Assembly: GCF_964355755.1 (NCBI RefSeq) | Contig: NC_092670.1 | Location: forward strand, 28,817,795 to 28,881,794 | Length of the DNA: 64,000 bases | Origin: Antedon mediterranea | Taxonomy: Eukaryota > Echinodermata > Crinoidea > Comatulida > Antedonidae | Direction: 5' to 3' | Part shown: piece after piece, positions 1 to 12,403 of the stretch | How positions within the stretch are numbered: position 1 is the stretch's first letter | Layout of the letters: each line of letters opens with the position of its first letter | Made by a program: the position numbers and the translations under genes | The notes under the pieces: generated by a model | Seen by the model: only the letters and a program-made list of their open reading frames with translations | Told to the model about the DNA's origin: nothing | The model's database searches: none

Positions 1-3000
1 GGCCTATACAATAATAACATAAAAGAGAAACTTGATCATGGCCTTGTGTTTCGAGTTCAACGCTAACCGTGCTTAACGAACCAACCACTATTGCCTCGTT
101 AAGACCTCAAATTTAACCAAATACACATTATCTTGTTACGTACACATAACGAAATTCGTTCCTTCATATAATAAAGATCAAGATTCGCTACAAAACTGGT
201 GTTTAGCTTATCTAGTAAACGTGTACGAAGCAAAATCTATGTAAAAAACGCATCGATTGGGCGTCCGTTAGCGGCCATCTTGGATTTCGTTTAACATAAT
301 CTTGCAAACTCGAAAATCATGCACAGAATTACAACCAAATATTCAAAAACTACGTACAGTATTTCTAAACCCGTACGAATTTAAAGACTAGAATAATTAA
401 GGAGAGTTACAAACCTATTTTCTGTACACATATGTGAGTGGTACAGGAGAAATCATCAGAAAATACAGTGAATTTCTTAACGAACGCAATCAATTCGTCT
501 CGTTATGTCAACACGACAGTAGATGGCCGCTTCAAGCATATCAATAGAATTACGGACTATGTATTGTGCTTAGGTCGTTCATTGGTGCTCAACTGCATCA
601 CGTGACTCAGCAGCATTCCATCGACGCTACAATTATTGTTAGTAGCTGAAATACATACAAATTGTACATTTTAAAAGTTGATATCGATTTCGTATAGCTA
701 ACCGCGCACGGTTTTTCGTTAAGAAAATAAAACTCCTAACGAAATGTTAATTTCAGCCTGGAAGGTTATATGATAACATTTATTAAAATACTAAGCGTTT
801 AAGAGATTAATTAGTACCGGTAAATGCTATCGTGTTAAATAATGTTCCTTCTCTGAAATTGGTAAAATACTTTTACAGTAATAAAAAGTTAAAATGAATA
901 ATTATTTATTATCAATTAATGTATTATTTTAAAACACAGATTCAATGCAATTTAGGCCCAGTTCTATTGAGAAAAAAAAGCAATTCTTCTATGTGTTTAT
1001 AGACAATTGTTGAATGAATGTCTTGATTCTTGAACATTTTGTGTGACATAACATAGAGATACAATATCTCTATGGGCATAATAAGGAGCACAAAGTGTAA
1101 GTATATAAATGAAAATTCATAAATGAAAATTATTATCATTATTATGGGCCGTAGTTAAAAGTAAAACGTGTCTCTACTAAAGACCCTAAAACAAAGACCC
1201 AAAACAAATACATTAATCTTAAGTTAATTAATTTTTTTCTACTAAAAATATACATGACTAAAGTATTAATACACAGAAACGCTTCCAACAAATAGGCTTC
1301 TTAATATATAAATAGTAAATGGTAGCCTATAGGCTAAATGATAAATGAATCATTTCATTTTTTTTTAAAAAGCGTAATGCTACCGTACTTATAAAATGCG
1401 TTTTTTTTATATCGTCCGATTTTAAAATATTATTAAGATTTTATGCTCTTTTGGGCCTACCAATGCATTTAAAATAAATCAAATGGTTAATGGTATATGG
1501 TCTATTTTAAACTTTAATCATTTGACTTTAATCATTAAACTCTCATGTGACTGTGTGTCTTATCGAATGATACTGCCGATAGCATTGGACCTTTTGATAG
1601 GGATTGATGTTCATGTCATATTTCCCCTTCAGACTGTGGTATTACATTTCAATTAGAACCATACAATGTCAGAATAAAAAGGAATACCAGGAGAGATTTT
1701 TTTTTATAATATTTAAACATATTTACTGGTTATACACAAAATAAACGCAAACATTCTTTGTTTTCTCCAAACATCATTATTGATTATTTGCAACGTTAAG
1801 CCTATTATTAAAGTATTATTATCTGTCGTCTATTATTTTCCTTAAAATACCCTGTAAAAGGATAATTAAAAGAATTATTAGATCGTCATAATCATCATCG
1901 TGGCCGTTGAATTTCTGTTTTGTTATTAAATTATGTTTATTGTACTTATGCTTATAATTATTACATTTTTTTTGTTTAATTTTTTATTTATTACAGAATT
2001 ATATATTTCATTTGGCATGATTTCCTTCAGCTGAAATCCATCCATAATAATAGCATCGAAAAAAAAATTTCAAACTGAAAAAAAATGTAGCAATGGATTA
2101 GGCCTAGGCCTAATTCTATATAATTATTTTTAATTCCCATAGTTAGCCTTCGAAAAATCGAAATAGTGGAGTAGTCGAAATGCATAGAAAACTTGCTACT
2201 AGTTTTTTGCTTTCATTTGTTTGTGGCTACTTCGTTTTATAGTTCATTGATTTAAAAACAACCTCTGAGAACAAAGTATACTATATTATTATATCGATGC
2301 GCCCGGATATTGATAATGACAAACGTGCAACTTAAAACTGGGACAGTTGTGTGTGTTACATTACATTACATTGCATCTGTATTTTTACATAGGCCTACAT
2401 TCATTTATCACCATAGATTTGTTATGCTTAATTACTATATGACACTGTCTTGGTGTATGTATGTATCTCATAATTCCAATGCATTGCTGTGTGAACAGTT
2501 ATTTCTTGAAAATTCATATTTTGTTCTTAATCCCGTGATAATTTGATAAGGATATACAGATAAAGAAACGCAGAAATAAATGAATAGCCTAAAGTATCAT
2601 AATTTAAATAAATCACTTTTACTCTGTAATGATCCTTGTATCTTGTTGTTTTTTAATTAGCATTCAATTGATTAATTGATTATTTAATTGAAAACATAAT
2701 ACAAAAGTGCGTTACTTTCTATCTTATTTTGAATTATAAGTTGTTTTACTAAACATGGATATTCGTTTAATGTAGGCCTAAAGCCGGAAACCCATGCTTA
2801 CAAACCTATCAGTTTTTAGTTTCATTTGTATGTTTATATGTCATGAAAAATCGTGCCTTTTATTGTTTGTTTTGATTTATACACTTATTTTATTATAATT
2901 CATGATAAAGGCGTTCTGTGTCCCGGATGTCGATGCATTATAACAAAGACCATAATCATTTCTTAAATAGATTACGTGACTAATCGAGTGTGGGTGATGA

Positions 3001-3637
3001 GTGTCCAAATATCTGCTAACATTTATAACTATTTTCCAAACTACAAAAGTTTTATATTTGTTTATTTATTTATTATATTACTATATAAACTGTGTACATT
3101 CCTATACATAAATAGGTCGATGAGGTAGGCTTTCGAGTGGCACAGAAGTAACCTTTTAACCGATCATAATAATTTAAAGTTATTCATTGTAAGCGTTGTA
3201 TAAGAATAATAATGCATAACAATGCTCCGGATAATTTGACTCCCGAGGGAACACAACAAGGGAGCACGGTGTTCATATTAAGGCTAGGCTATAAATATGG
3301 GCCTCGACTTTAGCCTAGTCATCTGTCGTTTCTCGTCACAGTTACTTAAACGACTGCCTGATGATAGTTTATTTATCTTGGGAAAACATAGAAAGGTATC
3401 CATCTCACATTATGAAGTCTGTATCATACAGTGTAGTACCTTTGCAATTAGTTGTCTGTTTACCATGGTTAATAAATACATTGCTTACAAATACATATTG
3501 CATTGTAAGTGATGCAATTTAGCTACATGCATTCCTGTAAATATTTATATGTGTAATGTTTATATTAAACAAAGTATCACATTTCCTTTCACGTTATAAA
3601 CCATTACATTTTGAGATTAAAGTTCTCACTTGAGTTG

Positions 3638-3790
3638 AGCTGTAGCTTGGTTGTTGATGTCATGCTTGCCTTCCAATCCCAGGGTTCAATCCTGACCCAG
3701 GGTTGTAACTCATAACTCTTTCAAATAAGCACGAAAAATTATAAAATAGTGTATCCATCCTTTATTTGTCGAGTATTTCGCTGTTGTATT
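3638..3790 (+). repeat. tRNA-derived SINE copy
   Basis: The head has a pol III A-box-like stretch (GAGCTGTAGCTTGG) and a B-box-like GGGTTCAATCC about 50 bases later. A unique tail follows with CATCCTTTATTTGTCGAGT. The same head and tail recur at 40300-40505, and a partial head at 36226-36290, so this is a dispersed family rather than a functional tRNA. The tRNA origin is inferred from the box motifs. Confidence 0.6.
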
Positions 3791-4252
3791 AAATTAATTA
3801 ATTTTTGATATACAATGCTGTAAAGAAGAGGTATTTTTTATATATTTCAGTGACTACCTCTTTTGTGATTTTCTTTTCAGATTTTATTTTTATTGCATAA
3901 ATATAATTTACAAGAATCTTTAAAACCGAAATAATGACTTTAAAGTGGAAAATTCGGAAGGTTGGTACTTTTAATAAATGGAAGGTAACATTTAGAATCT
4001 AATAAATGCTATAAGGCTTGCCAATCACAAGATGTTTTTCTCATCTTTCGGGCATTTGCCTTTAATACCGCATCTGACTAGGCTTTTTTCATTATCTTCT
4101 AGCTTTGTATTTTCTTATCTTTTTTGTCAGAGTTTGTGCGTATGTGTATGTGTATGTTATGAAATGTAAATGTAAGATATGTATCCCATATTTTCCACAT
4201 TGTTGTGATTATGTTCAATTTTGGTAATATTTTTTATTAGGAATAATCTATT

Positions 4253-4284
4253 TAGGTGATCATTTAGAATAAAATGATCACCTA
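4253..4284. repeat. Short perfect hairpin
   Basis: A 13-bp perfect stem (TAGGTGATCATTT and its complement) encloses a loop of about 6 bases. It stands alone in AT-rich DNA. It may be the tip of a decayed MITE; no function is visible. Confidence 0.4.
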
Positions 4285-4477
4285 TTGTTATTTTATTATT
4301 ATTTTTTTAACTCACTCAATTTTTAATTAGGCCTATTTATTTTATTTTGTAGATTGTAATGTGTTTAATTCTATGCTTTTGTTGGATCTATTTTTTCTCA
4401 AAATGAGATTAATTTATTTTTTTAAAGCACTGTTTTAAATTGATGTAATGTACCGTACTATTTTTGGTTTCTATTAT

Positions 4478-4745
4478 CAAAATATCTTGTGTTGTATTGC
4501 TAACGGCTCAGGATGGTATTTTGTAGATCCGGTCACAGACGTAGTTGATACGTGAAAACTCGCGAAACATGGCCGCTGAGACGTCAAATTACTGTTGTTT
4601 TTTGCCTTTTTTTGTGTGTGTATCTTAAAATTCAGGAAAGTGATAAAATAGCCTATCGTGTGCGACCCATCAAGAAACATTAGTGTGCCACTAATGTGAG
4701 CATGTATCATTCAGTGGTTTCGGAGGAGATACGTAAAATTACGCT
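4478..4745 (+). repeat. Dispersed repeat, copy A
   Basis: This stretch closely matches 61480-61715 in the same orientation. Both contain GCTGAGACGTCAAATTACTG, then a T-rich run, AAAATTCAGGAAAGTGATA, CCCATCAAGAAACAT and GGAGATACGTAAAATTAC. Small insertions and deletions separate the copies. I see no open frame and no clear terminal repeat, so the class is unknown. Confidence 0.65.
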
Positions 4746-5744
4746 ACCAATAGTAGCATTAATATGATAATAATAAACGGGACGTGGGTATTCTTTTTTT
4801 GTAAATTAAATCAATTAATGAATTTATAATTGTTTAAATATAATATTGTAAACACAATTAAAAATAGTGTGCATATTATTACTTTTCACTTGCCAACAAT
4901 TAACAATTATTGTTTAATTAGTACTTTTGATAATAATGAAAGCACAAAAGACAAAAAAATAATAATATACCGTATACAATAAAATCAATTATAATGCGTC
5001 ATGTCAAATTTCAATTGTTTTTCAAGCACAGTAGGCCTACACGCGACCAATGAAAACAACTGCCAAATGCTGATTTAATTTTCGTGGAAATATAACAATT
5101 TTATACTATTGAAATATATTTTTATTCATTTTCCTAATAATATCTTGCTTATAAAATGATTGTCAATACCGGGGATTGTTGTTCACTATATTTTTAGATT
5201 TCTTTTATTGATTAAGTTTAAATAATTTAATGAAGGTATGATAGGTCATGCAGGCCTACACAAAAACACATGGAGGATAACAAATGATTATGAATTTATA
5301 GCCGTATTACAAAACAAAAACAAAACACTTCTCTAAAACTTTCTTTAAAAATACAAGTAGGCCTATAATTCATATTTTAAAAATTCATTTGTGCAGTCCT
5401 GACGAAGATTAGGCCTATTAATGTACCGCACAAAAGGAGTCATACTCTATACTAATTTAATACTTTTGCGTTTAAACCCCCAATCGTTCTTTTACTCAAG
5501 TAAATCAATTATTGATAGTCAACCACAAAAAAATGTAAACGAAACTGGCCTCTGTAAACTAAAACGTAATTAGGGGCCTATACATGTCATATGCTGACAA
5601 TCAAGGGGCCCTCATATAAACATATTTAAAACAAACATAAGAAAACACAAAGAACATACAAAAATACTGTATACTATACAACAACTAAATATACTACTGT
5701 ACGTAGCGCCTTTTCTTTCGGCCGGTTGTCAAACGTTTTTATTA

Positions 5745-5836
5745 GGAGTGGAGTTGTTGTTGGGATGCTTGGCTACCACTCCAAGTCCCATCACATGTCA
5801 GGATTTTTTCTAAGGACAAAATTACAACTCCACTCC
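5745..5836. repeat. Small inverted repeat, possible SINE relic
   Basis: GGAGTGGAGTTGT at 5745-5757 is repeated inverted at 5824-5836 around a 66-bp spacer. The opening resembles the head of the SINE at 36226 (GGAGTGGAGCTGT). Downstream is AAGACTTGTAATAAGACTT, similar to a sequence in MOB4 intron 4 near 28472. This is probably decayed mobile DNA. Confidence 0.3.
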
Positions 5837-8295
5837 CAAAGACTTGTAATAAGACTTTGTTTATGTAGAGCATCTTGTGTATATTTTGTCTTGTGAACCT
5901 CTGAGGGTCCCTGGATGGATCACCATCAATAAATATGGTAAAAAAAAGAAAGAACAGACTTAAAATAATTTAGTGACATCGCATTTCTGAGTTCAGAGGG
6001 AAGCATATTTAGATAAGCTCTGTAAATACAATTGTGGAAAAGGGACGACACATTTTCTTTCAATGGCACTTCACAGGGCAAGGTATTCCGGAGCAAAACT
6101 ATTGGCAAAACTGTAGGCAAGGCAGTCCGATGATGCGATTTTGGACTGTATGCAGATTTAAGGTGTTGTAAATGTTAATTCGTAGTGTTAGAGGATGAGT
6201 TTTGATGCGAAGGGTTTATTTTACATGGTTTGTATTCGTTTAATACTAGATAGGCTAATTAATTAGTAATGAATCCGTTTGTCATAGATTGAAATGAGCC
6301 TTTTGTTTAAAATAAAACTCGGCCGATACCACCGCAAACGTATACGGTACATTATATACAATTCAACTATATACAAATTGTTTATGGAGATCAGACGCCA
6401 TTTTACGTTGTAAACGGTTTTAAAATGTTGCTTACGGTAATAAAGCAGTTTTAATTTTTTTTAAATCAATTATTTAATACCAGTGCCTTTGGAGTAAATT
6501 AATAATACAATGTTTTGTTGAGTCGGTAATATGCAGTTGTTCAGATTATCAATGAAAAAAGAAACGATTCATACTTTTTGTTGAAATTAGAGTTTAATGT
6601 AGATTCAAATATTAGGATTAAATTAATAATAGACAGTTTGTCTCAACTTAAACATTACCCCAAAACCGTGTAATCCTGTCTGTGTATCATTGTTAGGCCT
6701 ATTGCTTATTACATGTTCAATTTATTTGTTTGTGTTTTAACAAATCATATTATAAAATAATATGTATAATGGTAACACTATATAAAACATAAATTCAAAT
6801 GTTGGTTTAATTTTCCAGTAATATAACATTCGTTGTTCGAGTATTATACCATTGGAAACACCAGCATTCCACCATTCAATTAGCTTCATAAAGGTAAACT
6901 TTTAACGATATCCCTTCTTTTGTTTTGTTTTTTTTTCCTTACGTGAGTTCGTCGCACTTTTATTGCCATATGCATTTCTCTTAACATTGTTAATTTACCC
7001 ACTTCCTCTTTTCTTTTTAATTTAAGTTTCTGTATTTTTCGTATGTTTTTTTCGGTATTGTTCTGAACGAATGGTAAAGGGTAATTGTAAAGAATAAATT
7101 GAGAAAAGTCTGAGGTTTTATCAATTTTATTTATAAAAAACTAAAATGACGCCAAGTAATGTGTGTAAAAGTTATAATATTTTATGAATTTATTTTCGTT
7201 TTGTAAAAAGTGAGTAATGCTTGTAACAGGCTGTACGCTGTCATTAGTCATTGTGTTACGGAGAATCGAAATAGACTCACTTAATTTTAACAGAATGTTA
7301 CTAGACCAATGATTTTAAAATTATAGGCTGAGATTTGTTCTCTATTGTTTGTATGTGTGTTTAAACACCTACCCTCTTAAATACGAGTAATACAAACACT
7401 GACATATTGTACATTAGTTTGGTGTAAGCCTATCTCGAGTGTAAACAAAGGCGTTTAGGGGAGTGTCAATACGTCATGAGTGACGTAGCCCTATACTGTG
7501 TATATATAAAATATAAATACCTTCTAGTAAGAACAGGTGGCGAACGGTTAAGGCGACTTTCTGTGGAAGAGAATGTAGGCCTATTGCCTTGAAAATTGCT
7601 TAATACTATTCAACTAATATACAAAAAAAGTGATTTTAAATGATATACCCTTTGTTCGTTAATATTGAATATAGCGGCAGATGTGGGTGTAGGTGAAGAT
7701 AATTGAAACTTCAAACTATAAGCAACCCATAATTATCTTGTTGAAAGAGAAACCATTCCAAATGTTGTATTGAGATATATACGGTAAGCCATGATAACAG
7801 TTAACAATAGACAGAAAGAATGTATGGGAAAAATCGTAATAAGCGCATAATAAACGGAGGTTTATCATAAGGTAAAATAATGGATTATTTTAATGTCGTT
7901 GGAACATTACAAAACGATTTGGACTGTATGTCTCTGTGGTGTGGCACTCATGATTTGTATTGCTCTTCGGTGATTATGCATTAAAGTGATATGATAAGCT
8001 CATTATCTAGATGACGTATAATAATCAATTTTCTGCCTGCTCATATAATGTATGTAGCACGTTGAATACGAATATTTTTATAGGCCTTATAATAGATAAT
8101 TTACAGCAGTATAACTAGATGCTACATTTACAAAGCGGAAAATGTATTAAAAATTGTTGAAATATTATAATTATTATTTAAGAACAGTTAAATATTTTAT
8201 ATTAAATATTGGCCAAAGGTTTTTTAAAAAATGCTTTATTCTTATTAAACAAGTTTGAAAAGATGCTAATTTGTATAGTTTGTTTAATTTGTATA

Positions 8296-9492
8296 TAGTA
8301 TTACACGCATTCATTTGTATAGTATTGCACGCATTCATTTGTATAGTATTGCACGCATTCATTTGTATAGTATTGCACGCATTCATTTGTATAAGTATTG
8401 CACGCATTCATTGTATAGTATTGCAGGCATTCATTTGTATAGTATTGAACGCATTCATTTGAATTGTATAGTATTGCACGCATTCATTTGTATAGTATTG
8501 CACGCAGTCATTTGTATAGTATTGCATGCATTCATTTGTATAGTATTGCACGCATTCGTTTGTATAGTATTGCACGCATTCATTTGTATAAGTATTGCAC
8601 GCATTCATTGTATAGTATTGCACGCATTCATTTGTATAGTATTGCACGCATTCATTTGTATAAGTATTGCATGCATTCATTGTATATTAGTTAAGGTCCT
8701 ATGTAAAGCACCTAGAGGGGTCAGTGATCCATTAGGCGCTATATAAATACTGTTTATTATTATTATTATAGTATTGCAGGCATTCATTAATTGTATAGTA
8801 TTGAACGCATTCATTTGAATTGTATAGTATTGCACGCATTCATTGTATAGTATTGCACGCATTCATTTGTATAGTATTGCACGCATTCATTTAAATTGTA
8901 TAGTATTGCACGCATTTATTTGTATAGTATTGCACGCATTCATTGTATAGTATTGCACGCATTCATTTGTATAGTATTGCACGCATTCATTGTATAGTAT
9001 TGCACGCATTCATTTGAATTGTATAGTATTGCACGCATTCATTTGAATTGTATAGTATTGCACGCATTCATTTGTATAGTATTGCACGCATTCATTTGAA
9101 TTGTATAGTATTGCACGCATTCATTTGTATAGTATTGAACGCATTCATTTGAATTGTATAGTATTGCACGCATTCATTGTATAGTATTGCACGCATTCAT
9201 TTGTATAGTATTGCACGCATTCATTTGAATTGTATAGTATTGCACGCATTCATTTGTATAGTATTGCACGCATTCATTTGAATTGTATAGTATTGCACGC
9301 ATTCATTTGTATAGTATTGCACGCATTCATTTGAATTGTTGTATAGTATTGCACGGATTCATTTGTATAGTATTGCACGCATTCATTTGAATTGTATAGT
9401 ATTGCACGCATTCATTTGAATTGTATAGTATTGCACGCATTCATTTGTATAGTATTGCACGCATTCATTTGTTTAGTATTGCACGCATTCAT
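8296..9492 (+). repeat. 24-bp minisatellite array
   Basis: About 50 head-to-tail copies of a unit close to GCACGCATTCATTTGTATAG plus TATT (24 bp). Length variants of about 21 bp (missing TTT) and 28 bp (extra GAAT) are mixed in a semi-regular order, suggesting larger units of two or three variants were amplified together. Open frames here are artefacts of the repeat. An unrelated SINE tail interrupts the array at about 8690-8770. Confidence 0.95.
8690..8770 (+). repeat. SINE 3' tail inside the minisatellite
   Basis: The segment reads GTAAAGCACCTAGAGGGGTC, then a GGCGCTATATAAATACTG motif and a run of TTATTATTATT. This GCGCTATATAAA plus ATT-repeat ending is typical of several metazoan SINE tails. 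The minisatellite resumes right after it, so either the SINE inserted into the array or the array grew around it. Confidence 0.5.
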
Positions 9493-10092
9493 GTGCACTT
9501 GATTTGAATTACTTTCATTTCAACCCGCCGACCTTCCTCGATTAGGCCTTGTCAATAGAGCTATTACAGAACTTGTAATTCAATGACTTAGAATAAATTT
9601 AGATATTGCTTAAAAGAAAAATTTCCTTAGGTTTTCTTAATAGTACGCATTTGTAAGAACGGAAAATAGGCCTAGGCTATAGGAAAACGTTATGAATTTA
9701 TAAACGTTTTGAATTTAGGTAAAATTTTAATGATTTGATATCTCATTTTGTCACAGTTTTTTTCTTTTTTATTGCAACCATTTTTTACAATGTGACAAAA
9801 TATTTCTCTGCAAACTTTGGTTATATCTAAAGCTAACCTATTTAAATTGTAGGCCTACTTACTAACCCTAGGCCTACATAATTTGCAATCAATAACATAA
9901 ATGGAACTTATCAGTTTCATTTAATCCTTATGTTATACAATATATCTGATTAAAATATTTATTTATCGATTGTCGATGTCCATATTTGATGTGATTAGTA
10001 TAATAGTAACACATTGCAAAATCTCTTACATCGTTGTTTCATAAAATATAGTGAGAATAATTACTTCTCTTCAAGGCATTTGAACAATATCA
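9493..10092. other. Intergenic, nothing recognised
   Basis: AT-rich spacer between the minisatellite and the tRNA-like sequence. No open frame, repeat or conserved motif seen beyond scattered TAGGCCTA palindromes. Confidence 0.5.
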
Positions 10093-10172
10093 AGCAGTAC
10101 AGAGTGGTGCAGCGGAAGCGTGCTGCTGGGCCCATAACCCAGAGGTCCGAGTATTGAAACCTCGATCTGCTA
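10093..10172 (+). pseudogene. Degenerate initiator tRNA-Met (CAT) copy
   Basis: The core GAGTGGTGCAGCGGAAGCGT, then GCTGGGCCCATAACCCAGAG, is very close to metazoan initiator tRNA-Met, with an intact anticodon stem and CAT anticodon. The 5' acceptor side has three extra bases (AGCAG-TAC-AGAG), there is an extra GCT before the anticodon stem, and the T arm is altered (GAGTATTGAAACCTCG). With these changes it should not fold normally, so I call it a pseudogene or the head of a tRNA-derived element. Confidence 0.55.
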
Positions 10173-10354
10173 AGATTTTTTTTTAAATAGAAATTTAAAC
10201 ATATTTCGCCATAACGTTGAAAATAAATTCTGACTTTTGGCCTTTTAGTGAAGCATATAATAGTGGCTCAGCGACAGCGTAAGAGTCAATCCAGCTGAAA
10301 TATCGCGTTGATGGTCTTTTACTTTTTCTAATAGTCACTGGGATGAGGGGGGAC

Positions 10355-12398
10355 TGTTGAACCCACAAATGTGAAAACGCCCACAAATGTGAAAACAACC
10401 ACAAATGTGAAAACGCATCACCCACAAATGTGAAAACAACCACAAATGTGAAAACGCATCACCCACAAATGTGAAAACAACCACAAATGTGAAAACGCAT
10501 CAACCACAAATGTGAAAACAGCGCCCACAAATGTGAAAACGATCATCGCCCACAAATGTGATAACGCCCACAAATGTAAAAACAAGAGAGACTTTTTCGC
10601 CCACAAATGTAAAAAAATCAGATCAAATTTAATGCTAGATTCAGACAAACATTATATCATGATTGTATTGAGTTGTTTGTTCACGATACGTCTGTTAGGG
10701 TCGTCGTTAACACGTTGGATTATTATCATTTGCTGCTCGTGCGCGCGATATTTGCACGTTAACTCGTTTGTTTAATGAACGTAATAGTTCAAGACAATAT
10801 TTGTTATTTGCTGCGCGCGTGCACGATACTTCAAGGTCAAGGCCATGTTATATCATTGTTGGTTATTAACTCGTTGGCTTACTGTTATGTACGTATAGTT
10901 CCAAGTCGATGCTCGATTCGATGTTTTTGGGCGCGTACACGATACTACAAGGTCATATATCATTGCTGCTTGAAGTGCAGTTGGGCTTACTATATTAGTA
11001 TTATGTACGTATTATAGCTCCAAGTCGATGCTCGGTGTACACGATACTACAAGATCAATGCTATACTCGTCGTTCAGTTGTTGCAGTAGTTCCTAATGTT
11101 CAATTTTTTTACAAAACTATAACCACAAGATAATAATACAAGAGCTAGAGCAAGAACAACTAATAAAAGAATATTTCTTTATTTTAGAGCGATAAACAAA
11201 TTGTAACATAGAATAATACCGTAACACCAATATCCAACCAAACATAATACACGATACGATAGTATCAAACTTGTCACGAACATGTATTCTATAAAACATA
11301 CTATGAAATCTATAACAATTATACTAATGGACAAAACTTCCTACTATAGGCCTACTACTATTTACATTCGTGGTTTAATCTGATGCTTATTGTTTAATTT
11401 GTATATCTATTTTTAGAGGATAATTATAAAGATATACGGAGAATAATATTACCTATTGAATGCATTACAATTTAACTGATTTACTATCAAACGTATATTC
11501 GACAATTTTTATGTATAATATAATTATAAGTAAATAAGTCAACGTACAAGGTATAACGGTATTGTTAATGAGGAACAAACTGGCTTCATGAATTACCTAA
11601 CAAAATATTTGAGTTGCAATGCGATTAAATAATGTTATCTACTAATAGTAGGCTTACACTTGATTGGAGATGCCTATAACACTGTATGAGCATTAGAAGT
11701 CATAACAGTAAGCCAACGAGTTAATAACCACACACTACATACAAGTAGCAATTTAACCTTGACCTTGTTGTATCGTGTGCGTGCAAAAAAAAAAATATCG
11801 AACATCGACTTATAACTATACGTACATAATAGTAAGCCAACAACCACACAGTAGAAGCAACAATGATATAACATGGCCTTGACCTTGAAGTATAGTGCAC
11901 GCGCGCAGCAAATAACAAATATCGTCTTGAACTATTACGTTCATTAAACAAACGAGTTTACGTGCAAATATCGCGTGCATGAGCAGCAAATTATAATAAT
12001 CCAACGCGTTAACCACGACCCTAACAGACGTATCGTGAACAAACAATTATTGAAACAACTCAATACAATCATGATATAATGTAGTACCTCGATCAAAATT
12101 GTTTGAGTCTAGAATTAAATTTCATCTGATTTTTTTTTTTTACATTTGTGGCCGAAAAATTCTCTTTTTTTTTTACATTTGTGGGCGTTATCACATTTGT
12201 GGGCGATGATCGTTTTCACATTTGTGGGCGCTGTTTATTACATTTGTGGTTGATGCGTTTTCACATTTGTGGTTGTTTTCACATTTGTGGGTGATGCGTT
12301 TTCACATTTGTGGTTGTTTTCACATTTGTGGGTGATGCGTTTTCACATTTGTGGTTGTTTTCACATTTGTGGGCGTTTTTACATTTGTGGGTTCAACA
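10355..12398. mobile_element. 2.0-kb fold-back DNA element with CACAAATGTG termini
   Basis: The element starts TGTTGAACCCACAAATGTG and ends with its complement, and GGGAC lies directly outside both ends (10350-10354 and 12399-12403) as a 5-bp target duplication. Each terminus is an array of about a dozen CCCACAAATGTGAAAACG-like units, in opposite orientation at the two ends. The inverted homology continues inward (about 10650-11050 against 11690-12080). The centre is AT-rich with no transposase-like frame, so it is non-autonomous. The superfamily is not recognised. Confidence 0.75.
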
Positions 12399-12403
12399 GG
12401 GAC

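Larger units (their letters stand above)
1..8290. other. Intergenic, no gene recognised
   Basis: No open frame here is longer than about 78 residues and none resembles a known protein. I also saw no run of exon-like frames with matching splice sites on either strand. The DNA is AT-rich and sprinkled with the palindrome TAGGCCTA. It holds a SINE-like copy (3638-3790), a dispersed repeat (4478-4745), a short hairpin (4253-4284) and a small inverted repeat at 5745-5836. Distal regulatory DNA cannot be excluded. Confidence 0.6.

Noticed and set aside
8271-8862. Overlapping frames on both strands in the minisatellite
   Set aside because: Repeat artefacts of the 24-bp unit; none has non-repeat sequence resembling a protein.
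8296-9492. CRISPR-like array
   Set aside because: Units are directly adjacent with no unique spacers, and the window is clearly animal nuclear DNA.
10093-10172. Functional initiator tRNA-Met gene
   Set aside because: Insertions in the acceptor and anticodon-stem regions and an altered T arm should prevent a normal cloverleaf.
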